NCBI GenBank assembly: GCA_015063605.1
Contig: SVTV01000002.1
Span: forward strand, 61,557 to 125,556
From: Oscillospiraceae bacterium
GTDB taxonomy: Bacteria; Bacillota; Clostridia; Oscillospirales; SIG627
Direction of reading: 5' to 3'
Length of the DNA stretch: 64,000 nt
Shown: piece after piece, positions 17,069 through 25,180 of the stretch
How the letters are laid out: the number at the start of each line of letters is the position of its first letter
Numbering within the stretch: the first letter of the stretch is position 1
Translations under genes and position numbers: made by a program
The notes under the pieces: generated by a model
Databases searched by the model: none
The model's input: the letters and a program-made list of their open reading frames with translations, nothing else
Told to the model about the DNA's origin: nothing

Positions 17069-17171
17069 GAAGCGGGATGCGGAAACGGCACCGCAAGTGC
17101 TTTTTAAGACACTTTTCGTCCGCCGGCAACTCCCCGTCCGGCGGCACTTCACGCACCGAATCCTACTCTTC
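17069..17171 (-). promoter_or_regulatory. tetrahydrofolate (THF) riboswitch aptamer
   Basis: The folT leader reads 5'-GAAGAGTAGGATTCGGTGCG, then a GTGAAGTGCCG segment, a CCGCC(...)GGCGG helix, ACGAAA, GCGGTGCCG and a closing GCATCCCGCTTC. Order and wording match the Rfam-type THF-I riboswitch, which binds folate derivatives and is typical upstream of folT in Clostridia. A terminator overlapping the ribosome site follows, fitting an OFF switch when folate is plentiful. The call comes from motif recall and context, not from a covariance search. Confidence 0.88.
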
Positions 17172-17193
17172 AATAAATTTATTTTGCGACTAT

Positions 17194-17222
17194 ATTTTAG
17201 CACAGAAGCGAGCGGTTGTCAA
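17194..17222 (-). promoter_or_regulatory. promoter of the folT-folC-tcdA operon
   Basis: TTGACA (17217-17222) and TAAAAT (17194-17199) are 17 bases apart on the minus strand, with transcription expected just before the riboswitch. Confidence 0.8.
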
Positions 17223-17277
17223 TATTCAAGTGAAAAAACACACAAAAGTCAATATAAAGCAAATCCCCAAATAACTA

Positions 17278-17306
17278 TTGACATTTCTAAAAATCAATAG
17301 TATAAT
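17278..17306 (+). promoter_or_regulatory. promoter of antitoxin RNA, locus 1
   Basis: TTGACA (17278-17283), 17-base spacer, TATAAT (17301-17306). It drives a short RNA toward the 3' end of the 28-residue toxin gene on the other strand. Confidence 0.8.
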
Positions 17307-17312
17307 ATAAAT

Positions 17313-17402
17313 GAACAAGGCAACCGTAGACGGTTTAGCCCTCAAAGACGATTAAAAAGAATTAGCCGCCATCATTGAGCCGAGGGCGGTTATTTCTTTT
17401 TT
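17313..17402 (+). ncRNA. putative antisense antitoxin RNA, type I locus 1
   Basis: About 90 bases from the expected start (a few bases after the -10) to a hairpin formed by GCCGCC and GGGCGG near 17365-17390, followed by TTATTTCTTTTTT. The 3' end is complementary to the last toxin codons and the toxin mRNA 3' end, as in txpA/RatA-type systems. The 5' end begins AACAAGGCAAC, nearly the same as the 5' end of the opposing toxin mRNA. Confidence 0.7.
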
Positions 17403-17476
17403 GTTATATCTATAACAAGTTTTATGATCGATACAATAACTGTTATCAGAAGAAACAATTCTTCGTATGTAACCAT
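17390..17476 (-). CDS. putative holin-like type I toxin, locus 1 (28 aa)
   Basis: A 28-codon gene reading MVTYEELFLLITVIVSIIKL then VIDITKKK. One hydrophobic helix (about residues 7-23) is followed by a lysine-rich end, the form of the Hol-Tox/TxpA-like membrane toxins of Firmicutes type I systems. A strong site (AAAGGAGGGG) lies before the ATG at 17476. A paralogue with the same architecture is at 26440. An antisense RNA gene with its own promoter overlaps the 3' end. The function as a membrane-depolarising toxin is inferred from the family. Confidence 0.8.
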   Translation of the reverse strand: MVTYEELFLLITVIVSIIKLVIDITKKK

Positions 17477-17572
17477 AAATACCCCTCCTTTCTGGAGGGA
17501 AAAGTATTTGCCCTCCTTTTTGAGAAAGAAAGGGCTGCCGCCTACCGTTTTTGTTTGCCTTGTTCGAAATGT

Positions 17573-17601
17573 ATTATAATATATTTGTCATATTTTGTCA
17601 A
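17573..17601 (-). promoter_or_regulatory. promoter of toxin mRNA, locus 1
   Basis: TTGACA (17596-17601) and TATAAT (17573-17578) with a 17-base spacer on the minus strand. The mRNA leader is about 90 bases and contains a GGAGGGC/CCCTCC pairing that could hide the ribosome site. Confidence 0.8.
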
Positions 17602-17632
17602 TACAAAAATCTTGTCGAGTCTGAATTACTAA

Positions 17633-17817
17633 AGCGAGAGGCGTCGCGTTAAGCGAGCCTCCTCGAAAATAGGGGACGGGAACCCGCTATTTTCGGAAAC
17701 TTGAACGGTTTTGGCGTGTTTTAGTACGAATTTTTACGTAATTTCGGTGCCAAAACGATGAATTTTATTCATCGAGTTCAATTTCAGGGCTTGGCTCACG
17801 TTAGTGAGACAGCCCCA
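17633..17817. repeat. repeat family C, copy 1
   Basis: About 185 bases, nearly the same as 21275-21482. It ends in hairpins on both sides (GCGTCGC/GCGAGC-like on the left; a GGCTCAC/GTGAGAC hairpin inside GGGCT/AGCCCC on the right) and has a shared centre containing 'acccgctattttcggaaac' and 'ggcgtgttttagtacgaa'. It lies 11 bases beyond the spoIIE stop and may also act as its terminator region. Confidence 0.8.
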
Positions 17818-17828
17818 TTTATAATCCA

Positions 17829-20351
17829 CTAAGCCCCCTTTACCTTCACCACAGATACTGTCATATCATCCGTTCTGCCGTTTCTCGCTTTTGCTTCGTT
17901 CAATATCCTTTTCGCTAAGGCGGCAGGGGGATCGTCTTCACAACCGAGGCTGAGAAGCTCAAGAAGCCACGCTCCCATGTCCTTGTTATCCACGATACCG
18001 TCGGATATCATTACGATAATATCACCTTTTTCTACTGCCAGGCGTGTCTGCTCGGCAGTCATGCGGCTGATTATCCCCGCAGGAGGAGTACGGGATGATA
18101 TCTTGTACAGTCTGCCGCCTCTCACTATATATGATGATGACGCACCCGCCTTGATAAAGCAAGCCTCGGAGCGTATCATATCAACTTCAAGAAGATCCAC
18201 GGTGGTAAAGCTTTCATCGCTTTTCGTCAGAAGAAAATCATTGAGCATCTCAAGAGTTATGCATTTTTCACCCGAGCACGTAAGAAGCCGTTCTATGAAT
18301 ATGGACGCAAGACGGCTCGTCAATGCCGCTTCTCTGCCTCGTCCCATTCCGTCGCATATGAGGGCGTAGAAATAATCATCCTCATTTTCGAAAAATCCCG
18401 CTGTATCTCCGTTTATGTTTTCCCCGGCTCCCGCACATGAAGCCTTTGCACATTCCATGGAAACGAGCCTCTTTCTTTTCAGGCGCATTATTCCCGTTTC
18501 GCCGATCTGCAGAAATACAGGCTCCTCAAACACACCGCTGAAACGCTTTTCAAAGGCTTCGCTTATCTGCTTCTGTGACACGGGAAGCTTTTCGGGATAC
18601 ACTCCCGCAATATCTATCATGAGAGTTCTCGCACCGTAGGAGCATATACAAGCATATGGGATCTCAAGCTCCGCCATTACGGCGGCGGCACGCTTCTCCG
18701 CCTTTGTATTCCTCACCGCATCTGTCTCTATATCGTCTACCGTCACCTTGAGAAGCCTTGAAACGGTGGAATATTCACCTGCAAGCACTTGAGTTCTGTT
18801 ATTGTTGAAGCATTCGGCGCAAAGGGATGTGTAGCGGCTGTTTATCATTTCGATCATTTTTTCAAGCTTTATGCATTTGTTTCTGAAATGCTCCGATATA
18901 TCATCCTTGTCTATCCTGCCGCTTTCCAGAAGCTTCACAGCCAATTTCATCGTTATATCACTAGTACTGCTGTAATCCTTTCCCCAACACATGCTTGAAA
19001 GAGAGCAATCGGAGCACATTCTGCTTGCACAGGAGCTTACGATATGGGATGTCTGTGATATTCCCGGGCGTTTCATTTTATCGGAAAGAGCACTGAATTC
19101 GCCCGACAGGCTTTCAAAGGCATCGGACAGCTTTCTCAATCTGTATTTATACTTCAATCTGTCATTCAGGAGCGCTTCCGCACGCTCCGCATCTGATAAG
19201 CCCTTTACGTTTGCACAGGAGCTTATCCTCATTTTCTGCCGCTTCTTTGCCGAAGGAATGAAACGCGAAATAAAGAAAAATATTATCAGTCCCGCCAATG
19301 TATCTGCGGCGACCGTGCCAAAGCCGCCTATACCGCCCGTAAAAAGGCTGTATCCGCAGGCAACACAAAATGAGCACATAACGGCAACGGTTCCTGAATA
19401 TTCAAAGAGAAGTCCCGCAAAAAGTCCCGATATTCCCAGCACCGCACTGTATAACGTACCGTATTCAGCCATAAGCTCAAAGCTTTGCGCCAATCCGCAT
19501 ATCGTTCCGCATACCGAGCCGTAAAGAGGGCCTTTCGCCTTTGCCACGGATGTTGTCACTATCACGCTTATCACCATGGGAGCGGAGAAAACGAATATAT
19601 TCACATCCCTTATCGATCCTATAAAGGAATAGAGGATCGCCGCGATACCGCATGCGATATGTATATTTCTGTCGAATACTGTTACTCCGTTTTCATCATC
19701 CTCATCTCTTCTTATAAATCCGCAGAAAAGAAATGTCATAACGGGGGCTGCAAAGCATAAGCTTATAACATCCTTTACCTCCATACCGTCATGTGAGAAA
19801 AAAATAATAAATGCGGCAAATACCGCGCTGCCTGCCGCCGCAGTTACTCTTACGGGAATCGTCTCGTCAAGTCTCCCTCCCGTCATTGCCATTCTGCCGA
19901 GAAATAAGGCGGTACAGATGAGAAAATATATAAGTCCTCCGTCCTCCATGAAGATGCATGATATCAGCGCACCCGACACGCAGAGAGCACAAACGGCGCT
20001 TGCGAATATATCCTTGTTGCTCTTTTTTAAGCTGTCCTCACTTATAACACCTGCCGAGCATATAACCGCAATGCATACGGGATATATGGCGGATGGGATA
20101 TCCGAGGAAAAGGAGCACAGTGAGACACACGTTGACAAAAACAGCAGTATGACCGCCGCCGAAACAGTAACGATGTACTTTCTCAGCTTGCTTCTTTCCT
20201 TTCCCTTCAATCTTTGCGGCTCTGCGATCTCCCAAAAGCTTTCCGAGACCTTTTCCATAAGCTCCAGCAGTATATTAACGGCTTCCTTGCCTCGTCCCTC
20301 GGTGAAAACGGCGGCAATAACGCCTTTTCCTCTTTTGTTTTCCTGTGACAT
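17829..20351 (-). CDS. spoIIE: stage II sporulation protein E (PP2C-type phosphatase)
   Basis: SpoIIE dephosphorylates the anti-anti-sigma factor SpoIIAA in the forespore, releasing sigma-F, and takes part in polar septation. The 840-residue protein matches the family's layout: a long N-terminal membrane region with about ten hydrophobic helices (residues about 45-370), a middle regulatory region (about 380-590) with a CASRMCSDCSLSSMCWG cysteine cluster, and a C-terminal PP2C domain with the metal motif ALICDGMGRGREA, SFTTVDLLEVDM, and VMISDGIVD. It is followed downstream by repeat C copy 1 and preceded by yunB on the same strand. Confidence 0.95.
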   Translation of the reverse strand: MSQENKRGKGVIAAVFTEGRGKEAVNILLELMEKVSESFWEIAEPQRLKGKERSKLRKYIVTVSAAVILLFLSTCVSLCSFSSDIPSAIYPVCIAVICSAGVISEDSLKKSNKDIFASAVCALCVSGALISCIFMEDGGLIYFLICTALFLGRMAMTGGRLDETIPVRVTAAAGSAVFAAFIIFFSHDGMEVKDVISLCFAAPVMTFLFCGFIRRDEDDENGVTVFDRNIHIACGIAAILYSFIGSIRDVNIFVFSAPMVISVIVTTSVAKAKGPLYGSVCGTICGLAQSFELMAEYGTLYSAVLGISGLFAGLLFEYSGTVAVMCSFCVACGYSLFTGGIGGFGTVAADTLAGLIIFFFISRFIPSAKKRQKMRISSCANVKGLSDAERAEALLNDRLKYKYRLRKLSDAFESLSGEFSALSDKMKRPGISQTSHIVSSCASRMCSDCSLSSMCWGKDYSSTSDITMKLAVKLLESGRIDKDDISEHFRNKCIKLEKMIEMINSRYTSLCAECFNNNRTQVLAGEYSTVSRLLKVTVDDIETDAVRNTKAEKRAAAVMAELEIPYACICSYGARTLMIDIAGVYPEKLPVSQKQISEAFEKRFSGVFEEPVFLQIGETGIMRLKRKRLVSMECAKASCAGAGENINGDTAGFFENEDDYFYALICDGMGRGREAALTSRLASIFIERLLTCSGEKCITLEMLNDFLLTKSDESFTTVDLLEVDMIRSEACFIKAGASSSYIVRGGRLYKISSRTPPAGIISRMTAEQTRLAVEKGDIIVMISDGIVDNKDMGAWLLELLSLGCEDDPPAALAKRILNEAKARNGRTDDMTVSVVKVKGA

Positions 20352-20452
20352 TTTTACTTCCTTCTTTCGTTCATGAATGCTTTTTTATATTATCCTATTA
20401 TTTCCATGAATACTTTGTCGAAAGAAGGAAGCAAAGAGCGTTTTTATATAAT

Positions 20453-21154
20453 TTATTGCCCCGCACCGAAATCATTTATTATTCCCGGAATATCCTCGTC
20501 GGGAGTTATCACCTGAGTGAATGCTTCGGGTACCTCTCCCACGATGACCGTCTCCGCTATGCAAACCGAGGTCACCACATCCGCAGATGCCCTTTCCGTA
20601 GGTAAGATCACAGTTATGGAAAGGCATATTTTAAGCATTATACGGTGGAGAGTCTGATTTATCCCCGCCTCGCTGAAGACATTTTCAATATCCGCGCTTA
20701 CCGTTCCCGCAGGAAGCACCGACACCTTCAGAACGGGTCCCTTGCCCGAAAGAAGCTCCCCGTCTATAATGCTTCCTATGGGGATTTTTATATCGGGAAA
20801 GTCGCTTTTTTCAAGCGTGCTTTGTATTTCCGAGGCGATCTTGCTTTTCAATGTGTTGATCTTTACTATATCCGTTTTCAGTGCACTTATCCTGCCCGCT
20901 CCGTCCTTTTCCAATGTTATCATATCCTCATACGTTATCCCCTCCCGTTCTATTACGGAAAGAACCGTTTCATTGGATACATTGACGGCAACGCTTCTCG
21001 CACGGGACAACGCAAGAGTTTTTGTTATGGGCTGTAATCTTTTTTCGTAGTAGAAAAAAAGAAGGGATACCGCCGCTGCCACGATAAGCACGTATGCGGC
21101 AAAGCGCCGCAAGGCTTTTTTTCTTTTCCCTATGTATGTATTGCGTTTTTTCAT
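20453..21154 (-). CDS. yunB: sporulation protein YunB
   Basis: A 233-residue YunB-family protein, sigma-E controlled in Bacillus and needed for full sporulation. It has a basic N-terminus, one membrane segment (about 18-35), and the family's long extracytoplasmic domain with RARSVAVNVSNETV, IPIGSIIDGELLSGKGP and SAGTV-like LPAGTVSADIENVFSEAGINQTLHRI segments. It sits about 100 bases upstream of spoIIE on the same strand. The protein probably faces the space between mother cell and forespore. Confidence 0.9.
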   Translation of the reverse strand: MKKRNTYIGKRKKALRRFAAYVLIVAAAVSLLFFYYEKRLQPITKTLALSRARSVAVNVSNETVLSVIEREGITYEDMITLEKDGAGRISALKTDIVKINTLKSKIASEIQSTLEKSDFPDIKIPIGSIIDGELLSGKGPVLKVSVLPAGTVSADIENVFSEAGINQTLHRIMLKICLSITVILPTERASADVVTSVCIAETVIVGEVPEAFTQVITPDEDIPGIINDFGAGQ

Positions 21155-21274
21155 GGTATATAAGTATATGAGGCAACGGTGGGAATGAGAACATTAATGG
21201 AGTAAAGATCGGTTTAAGAAAAGAACGATTCCCCGGCAGAAATGCAACTATCGGCAAAAAAACACGCAAAAAAA

Positions 21275-21482
21275 GGGGGCGTCGCATTAAGCGATGCCCC
21301 CGCTAAAACAGCGGACGAAAATAGTGGACGGGAACCCGCTATTTTCGGAAACTTGAACGTTTTTGGCGTGTTTTAGTACGAATTTTTACGTAGTTTCGGT
21401 GCCAAAACGATGAATTTTATTCGATGAATTTTATTCATCAAGTTCAATTTCAGGGCTTGGCTCACGTTAGTGAGACAGCCCC
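21275..21482. repeat. repeat family C, copy 2
   Basis: A second copy of the 17633-17817 repeat with the same orientation. The left hairpin is a strong GGGGGCGTCGC/GCGATGCCCCC; the right GGCTCAC/GTGAGAC hairpin is identical to copy 1. The centre has a small internal duplication of 'gatgaattttattc'. It lies 22 bases beyond the ackA stop. Confidence 0.82.
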
Positions 21483-21504
21483 TGCAAGCTTATTATATTG
21501 TCAA

Positions 21505-22749
21505 TTAAAATACGACTCTTTCGTACTTTCTGCCTTCGTTGACAACTTCTTCTGTTTCTTCTGCGATAACGAGCTCTTCGTTGGTGGGGATAACAACAAC
21601 GGGAACGCGGCTTTCGGGCTTGGATATGATGACCTCATGATCCTTATGGGTTGTAACGATATTCTTGTCGGGATCGAATACGATGCCGAAGTATTCCATA
21701 TCGCTCATAGCGAGGAGACGGATAACGGGAGTGTTTTCGCCTACACCTGCTGTGAAGACGATAGCATCGAGACCGTTCATGGCTGCTGTGTAGGAGCCGA
21801 TGTACTTCTTTATACCGTAGGAAAGAATCTTGCATGCACGCATAGCCATTTCATCATTGTGAAGAAGAGCTGCTTCGATGTCACGAAGGTCGCTGGAGAT
21901 CTCGGAAACGCCGAGAACGCCGCACTTCTTGTTCATGAATTCGTTCATTTCCTTGGGTGTGAAGCCTTCTTTTTCCATTATGAAGGGAACGATAGCGGGG
22001 TCCATGGATCCGCAGCGTGTACCCATCATGATACCTTCAAGGGGAGTAAAGCCCATGCTCGTATCGATGACTTCGCCGTTCTTTATAGCGGTGATGGAGG
22101 AACCGTTGCCCAGGTGGCAGGTGATGATCTTGGAGTTCTTGGGATCGAGGCCGAGGAATTCGTAAGCCTTGCGGGATACGTATCTGTGGCTTGTTCCGTG
22201 GAAGCCGTAACGGCGGATCTTATATTCCTTGTACATCTTGTAGGGGATAGAGTACATGAAAGCTTCTTCGGGCATTGTGGAATGGAAAGCAGTATCGAAT
22301 ACCAATACCTGAGGAGTCTCGGGCATAACCGCTGTGCATCCCTCTATACCGAGAAGGTGAGGCTGTGTGTGGAGAGGAGCTATATCGAGACACTTGCTGA
22401 GGTCTTCAACAACTGTTTCGTCAACGAGAACGGACTTGGAGAAGTAAGGACCGCCGTGGACTATACGATGTCCGATAGCGGAAATTTCATCCATGGATTT
22501 GATGCAGCCGTATTCTGCACTGAGAAGGCTGTCTATAACTGCTTGCATAGCTTCCTTATGGGAAGGCATAGCATATTCCTTCTTGACCTTGTCCATACCG
22601 ATTGTTGTGTGTGTGATGGTAGCGTCGGAGCCTTTTCTTTCTCCTCCGATTCTTTCGCAGATACCTTTAGCAATAACGCTCTTTGTCTGCATGTCGAAAA
22701 GCTGATACTTCAATGAGGAGCTGCCCGCATTAACAACGAGAATTTTCAT
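21505..22749 (-). CDS. ackA: acetate kinase
   Basis: Interconverts acetyl phosphate plus ADP and acetate plus ATP, the energy-yielding step of acetate fermentation. The 414-residue protein starts at ATG 22749, giving the canonical MKILVVNAGSSSLKYQLF; an ATG 24 bases upstream would add eight residues. It also shows HRIVHGGPYF, VFDTAFHSTMP, the RRYGFHGTSHRYV signature, and TAGVGENTPVIR. No pta gene is adjacent. The leader is about 200 bases long and overlaps the divergent tmcAL promoter. Confidence 0.96.
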   Translation of the reverse strand: MKILVVNAGSSSLKYQLFDMQTKSVIAKGICERIGGERKGSDATITHTTIGMDKVKKEYAMPSHKEAMQAVIDSLLSAEYGCIKSMDEISAIGHRIVHGGPYFSKSVLVDETVVEDLSKCLDIAPLHTQPHLLGIEGCTAVMPETPQVLVFDTAFHSTMPEEAFMYSIPYKMYKEYKIRRYGFHGTSHRYVSRKAYEFLGLDPKNSKIITCHLGNGSSITAIKNGEVIDTSMGFTPLEGIMMGTRCGSMDPAIVPFIMEKEGFTPKEMNEFMNKKCGVLGVSEISSDLRDIEAALLHNDEMAMRACKILSYGIKKYIGSYTAAMNGLDAIVFTAGVGENTPVIRLLAMSDMEYFGIVFDPDKNIVTTHKDHEVIISKPESRVPVVVIPTNEELVIAEETEEVVNEGRKYERVVF

Positions 22750-22848
22750 TTGTGTTTTCCTTACACCTTTCATTTTTATATTATTTATATTATACGCAAG
22801 TGTGGGTTTTGTTTTTTGAAAAAAATCTTCAAAAAACGAAAGTATTTA

Positions 22849-22877
22849 TTGCTTTTTTTCTCCGATTGCTTTATAAT
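22849..22877 (+). promoter_or_regulatory. promoter upstream of tmcAL
   Basis: TTGCTT (22849-22854), 17-base spacer, TATAAT (22872-22877). It lies inside the leader transcribed divergently toward ackA. Confidence 0.6.
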
Positions 22878-22958
22878 ATCAGTAAGACATCGGAAACAAA
22901 AAAGTGATGATACCGCTTCCGCGGTAAAAGATTGCCAAATTTTTGGCGAACACCGTTT

Positions 22959-22987
22959 ATTATACTACCCGAAACGGGATTTTTCAA
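22959..22987 (-). promoter_or_regulatory. promoter of ackA
   Basis: TTGAAA (22982-22987) and TATAAT (22959-22964) with a 17-base spacer on the minus strand, about 200 bases from the ackA start. The leader holds an ACCGC/GCGGT hairpin followed by a T-rich run near 22895-22925, a possible attenuator. Confidence 0.6.
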
Positions 22988-23046
22988 GTCCTTTTTGAAA
23001 AAAAGTTTTATTTTTTTTGAAAAATATGAAAAAGGAGGTAATTGCT

Positions 23047-24207
23047 GTGGGTGCTGTGGCTTTGATATGCGAATATAACCCCTTTCACATGGGGCATAAA
23101 TACCAGACCGAGCTTATAAAGAGCGCATTTCCCGGCAAGACCCTCGTTTGCATAATGAGCGGCAATTACGTTCAGCGGGGAGACCTCGCCTGTGCGGATA
23201 AATACACAAGAGCAAAGGCATCATGCATTTGCGGATGCGATCTTGTCCTCGAAATGATACCTCCCTTTTGTATAAGCTCTGCGGAAAGCTTTGCTTATGC
23301 CGGTGTGAGCATCGCTTCACGAATCGGTGCGGACACCCTTGCGTTCGGAAGCGAATGCGGTGATATCAATACCTTGAAGAGGTATGCAGAGATCATCATT
23401 TCCCCCTCATTTACCGAAAGAATGAAGGAGCTTGTGGAGGAATATCCGTCCTTGTCTTATCCTCTCATACGGGAAAAATGCCTTGAGGAGCATTCCCTCG
23501 ATCCCGCATTTTTGCGCACTCCCAACAATATTCTGGGAGTGGAATATATAAAAGCGATCCTGAATCAAGGTATTCCGTCCCTTTCGGCTTTCACTCATAA
23601 AAGGCTTGACGGTGTAAAAAGCGCATCTCAGATACGTGAATTGTCACCGAGAAGCATTTACGCAAATCTTCCTTGTGAGTCCGCCGAGGTTTTCAGGATT
23701 GCGGAAAAGGATGGCATCTTCCCCGTTTCCTCCGAAAGGCTTTCAAGCGCTGTGATATATGCATTGCGGAAGGCGACACCGGAGGAGCTGTCGGAATTTG
23801 AAGCCTGCGGCGGTCTTGAGTACCGCATGAAGGCGGAAGCCGAAAAGGCAAGGGATATAAACGAGCTCATAACGGCTCTTTCATCGAAAAAATATCCCTC
23901 ATCACGTGTCAGACGGGCGGTCTTTTCCGCTTTTCTCGGCATTGAAAGGGAACATCTTAAGGAAGCACCCGCATATACAAACGTTCTCGCCTTCAATGAA
24001 AAAGGAAGAGAATTTTTAAGCGAAATAAGAAAGACGTCTCGGATAAAAATTTTCACAAAGCCGTCCGCATCCTTGAAGGATGAAGATGAAAAAATAAGAG
24101 CGCAATCTCAACGCGCCGCCTTTTACGATTCCATATATTCCCTCGCCATGGGAAAAGAGGGTGTATACTTTATGAAGTGTTCTCCGTTCCGTTGCTTTGA
24201 AAAGTGA
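23047..24207 (+). CDS. tmcAL: tRNA(Met) cytidine acetate ligase TmcAL (YlbM family)
   Basis: Acetylates the wobble cytidine (C34) of elongator tRNA-Met using acetate and ATP. A GTG start at 23047 is chosen: AAAGGAGG lies eight bases upstream and the protein then begins MGAVALICEYNPFHMGHKYQ, in line with YlbM. Motifs are the nucleotidyltransferase HxGH (His14-His17), MSGNYVQRGDLA, and FGSECGD. About 386 residues, slightly short at the C-terminus for the family. It lies divergent from acetate kinase, which makes or uses the same acetate pool; the link is suggestive only. Confidence 0.9.
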   Translation: MGAVALICEYNPFHMGHKYQTELIKSAFPGKTLVCIMSGNYVQRGDLACADKYTRAKASCICGCDLVLEMIPPFCISSAESFAYAGVSIASRIGADTLAFGSECGDINTLKRYAEIIISPSFTERMKELVEEYPSLSYPLIREKCLEEHSLDPAFLRTPNNILGVEYIKAILNQGIPSLSAFTHKRLDGVKSASQIRELSPRSIYANLPCESAEVFRIAEKDGIFPVSSERLSSAVIYALRKATPEELSEFEACGGLEYRMKAEAEKARDINELITALSSKKYPSSRVRRAVFSAFLGIEREHLKEAPAYTNVLAFNEKGREFLSEIRKTSRIKIFTKPSASLKDEDEKIRAQSQRAAFYDSIYSLAMGKEGVYFMKCSPFRCFEK

Positions 24208-24270
24208 CTCGTTTGAACGGATTCACGATAGATCGATTAAATGAAATTATATGAAGAAAGGAATATAAAA

Positions 24271-25116
24271 ATGTTTAAATCCATAAATGCTTGGACCATT
24301 GATTCGAAAAAGAATTTCAAGGAGCTTTTCGAGATCCTTAAGGAAGCGGGCTTTTCCGCTGTAGAGCTTAACGTTGATGCTGCGGGCAGAGGAAACCATT
24401 GCCTCACCATGGAAACAACGGAGGAGGAGCTGAAGGAGATAAAGAGTCTTGCGGATAATGCGGGTATCGTTATCAGCGGTATCTCTACATCCCTTTACGG
24501 CGGCAGACTCGGTGAGCCTACGGAAGAGGGAAAGGCTTTTGCCGCATCCGTGGTAAGAAAGCAGCTTCAGTGTGCGAAGGCACTCGGAGCAGACGGCATC
24601 CTCGTCGTTCCCGGATGCGATATAAACAAGTATCCTCTCGACACCGTATTTGCAACGGTCTGTGAGGTATTCGATTCTCTCAAGGAAACGATAGCTTCCT
24701 ACGGTATTTCGGTAGGTCTTGAAAATGTATGGAACGGCTATTTTACATCCGTTTACGATATGACACGCCTTATCGACGCTATCGGCCAGGAAAAGGTCGG
24801 TGCATATTTCGACGTCGGAAACGTTATCGCCTTCTCCAACCCCGTAAGATGGATCGAGGTTTTGGGAAAGAAGATTGTTAAGATCCATGTTAAGGGCTAC
24901 AAGAGAGCTCCCGGCGGATTCCCCTTGAACAACGGCGGAAATTGGTGCGATCTTCTTGAAGCAAGCACCGATTGGAAGGAAGTTGTGAATGCTCTCCGCA
25001 ATGCGGGATATGAAAGCTCCGTTACCGCAGAGGTAGGCCCCGCTCATCCTTACGATGACATTATGGATTTCTACAAGGAAGTATCTGCCGATATGGATAA
25101 GATACTCAGCCTGTGA
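24271..25116 (+). CDS. sugar phosphate isomerase/epimerase (ketose 3-epimerase-like)
   Basis: A 281-residue TIM-barrel protein of the AP-endonuclease-2/xylose-isomerase-like fold. Metal-site elements are VGLENVWNG (Glu), GAYFDVGNV (Asp), KIHVKGYKR (His) and the terminal TAEVGPAHPYDD (Glu), the set seen in D-tagatose/D-psicose 3-epimerases and related enzymes. Start at 24271 (MFKSINAWT) with AAAGGAAT upstream. A Gfo/Idh/MocA oxidoreductase follows 64 bases later; such pairs often convert unusual sugars or inositols through keto intermediates. Confidence 0.83.
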   Translation: MFKSINAWTIDSKKNFKELFEILKEAGFSAVELNVDAAGRGNHCLTMETTEEELKEIKSLADNAGIVISGISTSLYGGRLGEPTEEGKAFAASVVRKQLQCAKALGADGILVVPGCDINKYPLDTVFATVCEVFDSLKETIASYGISVGLENVWNGYFTSVYDMTRLIDAIGQEKVGAYFDVGNVIAFSNPVRWIEVLGKKIVKIHVKGYKRAPGGFPLNNGGNWCDLLEASTDWKEVVNALRNAGYESSVTAEVGPAHPYDDIMDFYKEVSADMDKILSL

Positions 25117-25180
25117 GGATCGGCATCAAGAAAAAGAGAATAGTATATTATATATAATAAAATGAAAGGAATTTTTTATC

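Noticed and set aside
17006..17203. 66-codon N-terminal extension of folT
   Set aside because: It reads through the THF riboswitch and terminator; the ATG at 17005 has the ribosome site.
21424..22716. A 430-codon open frame opposite ackA
   Set aside because: It mirrors the full acetate kinase gene in antisense. Cys/His/Phe-rich composition is that of a shadow frame.
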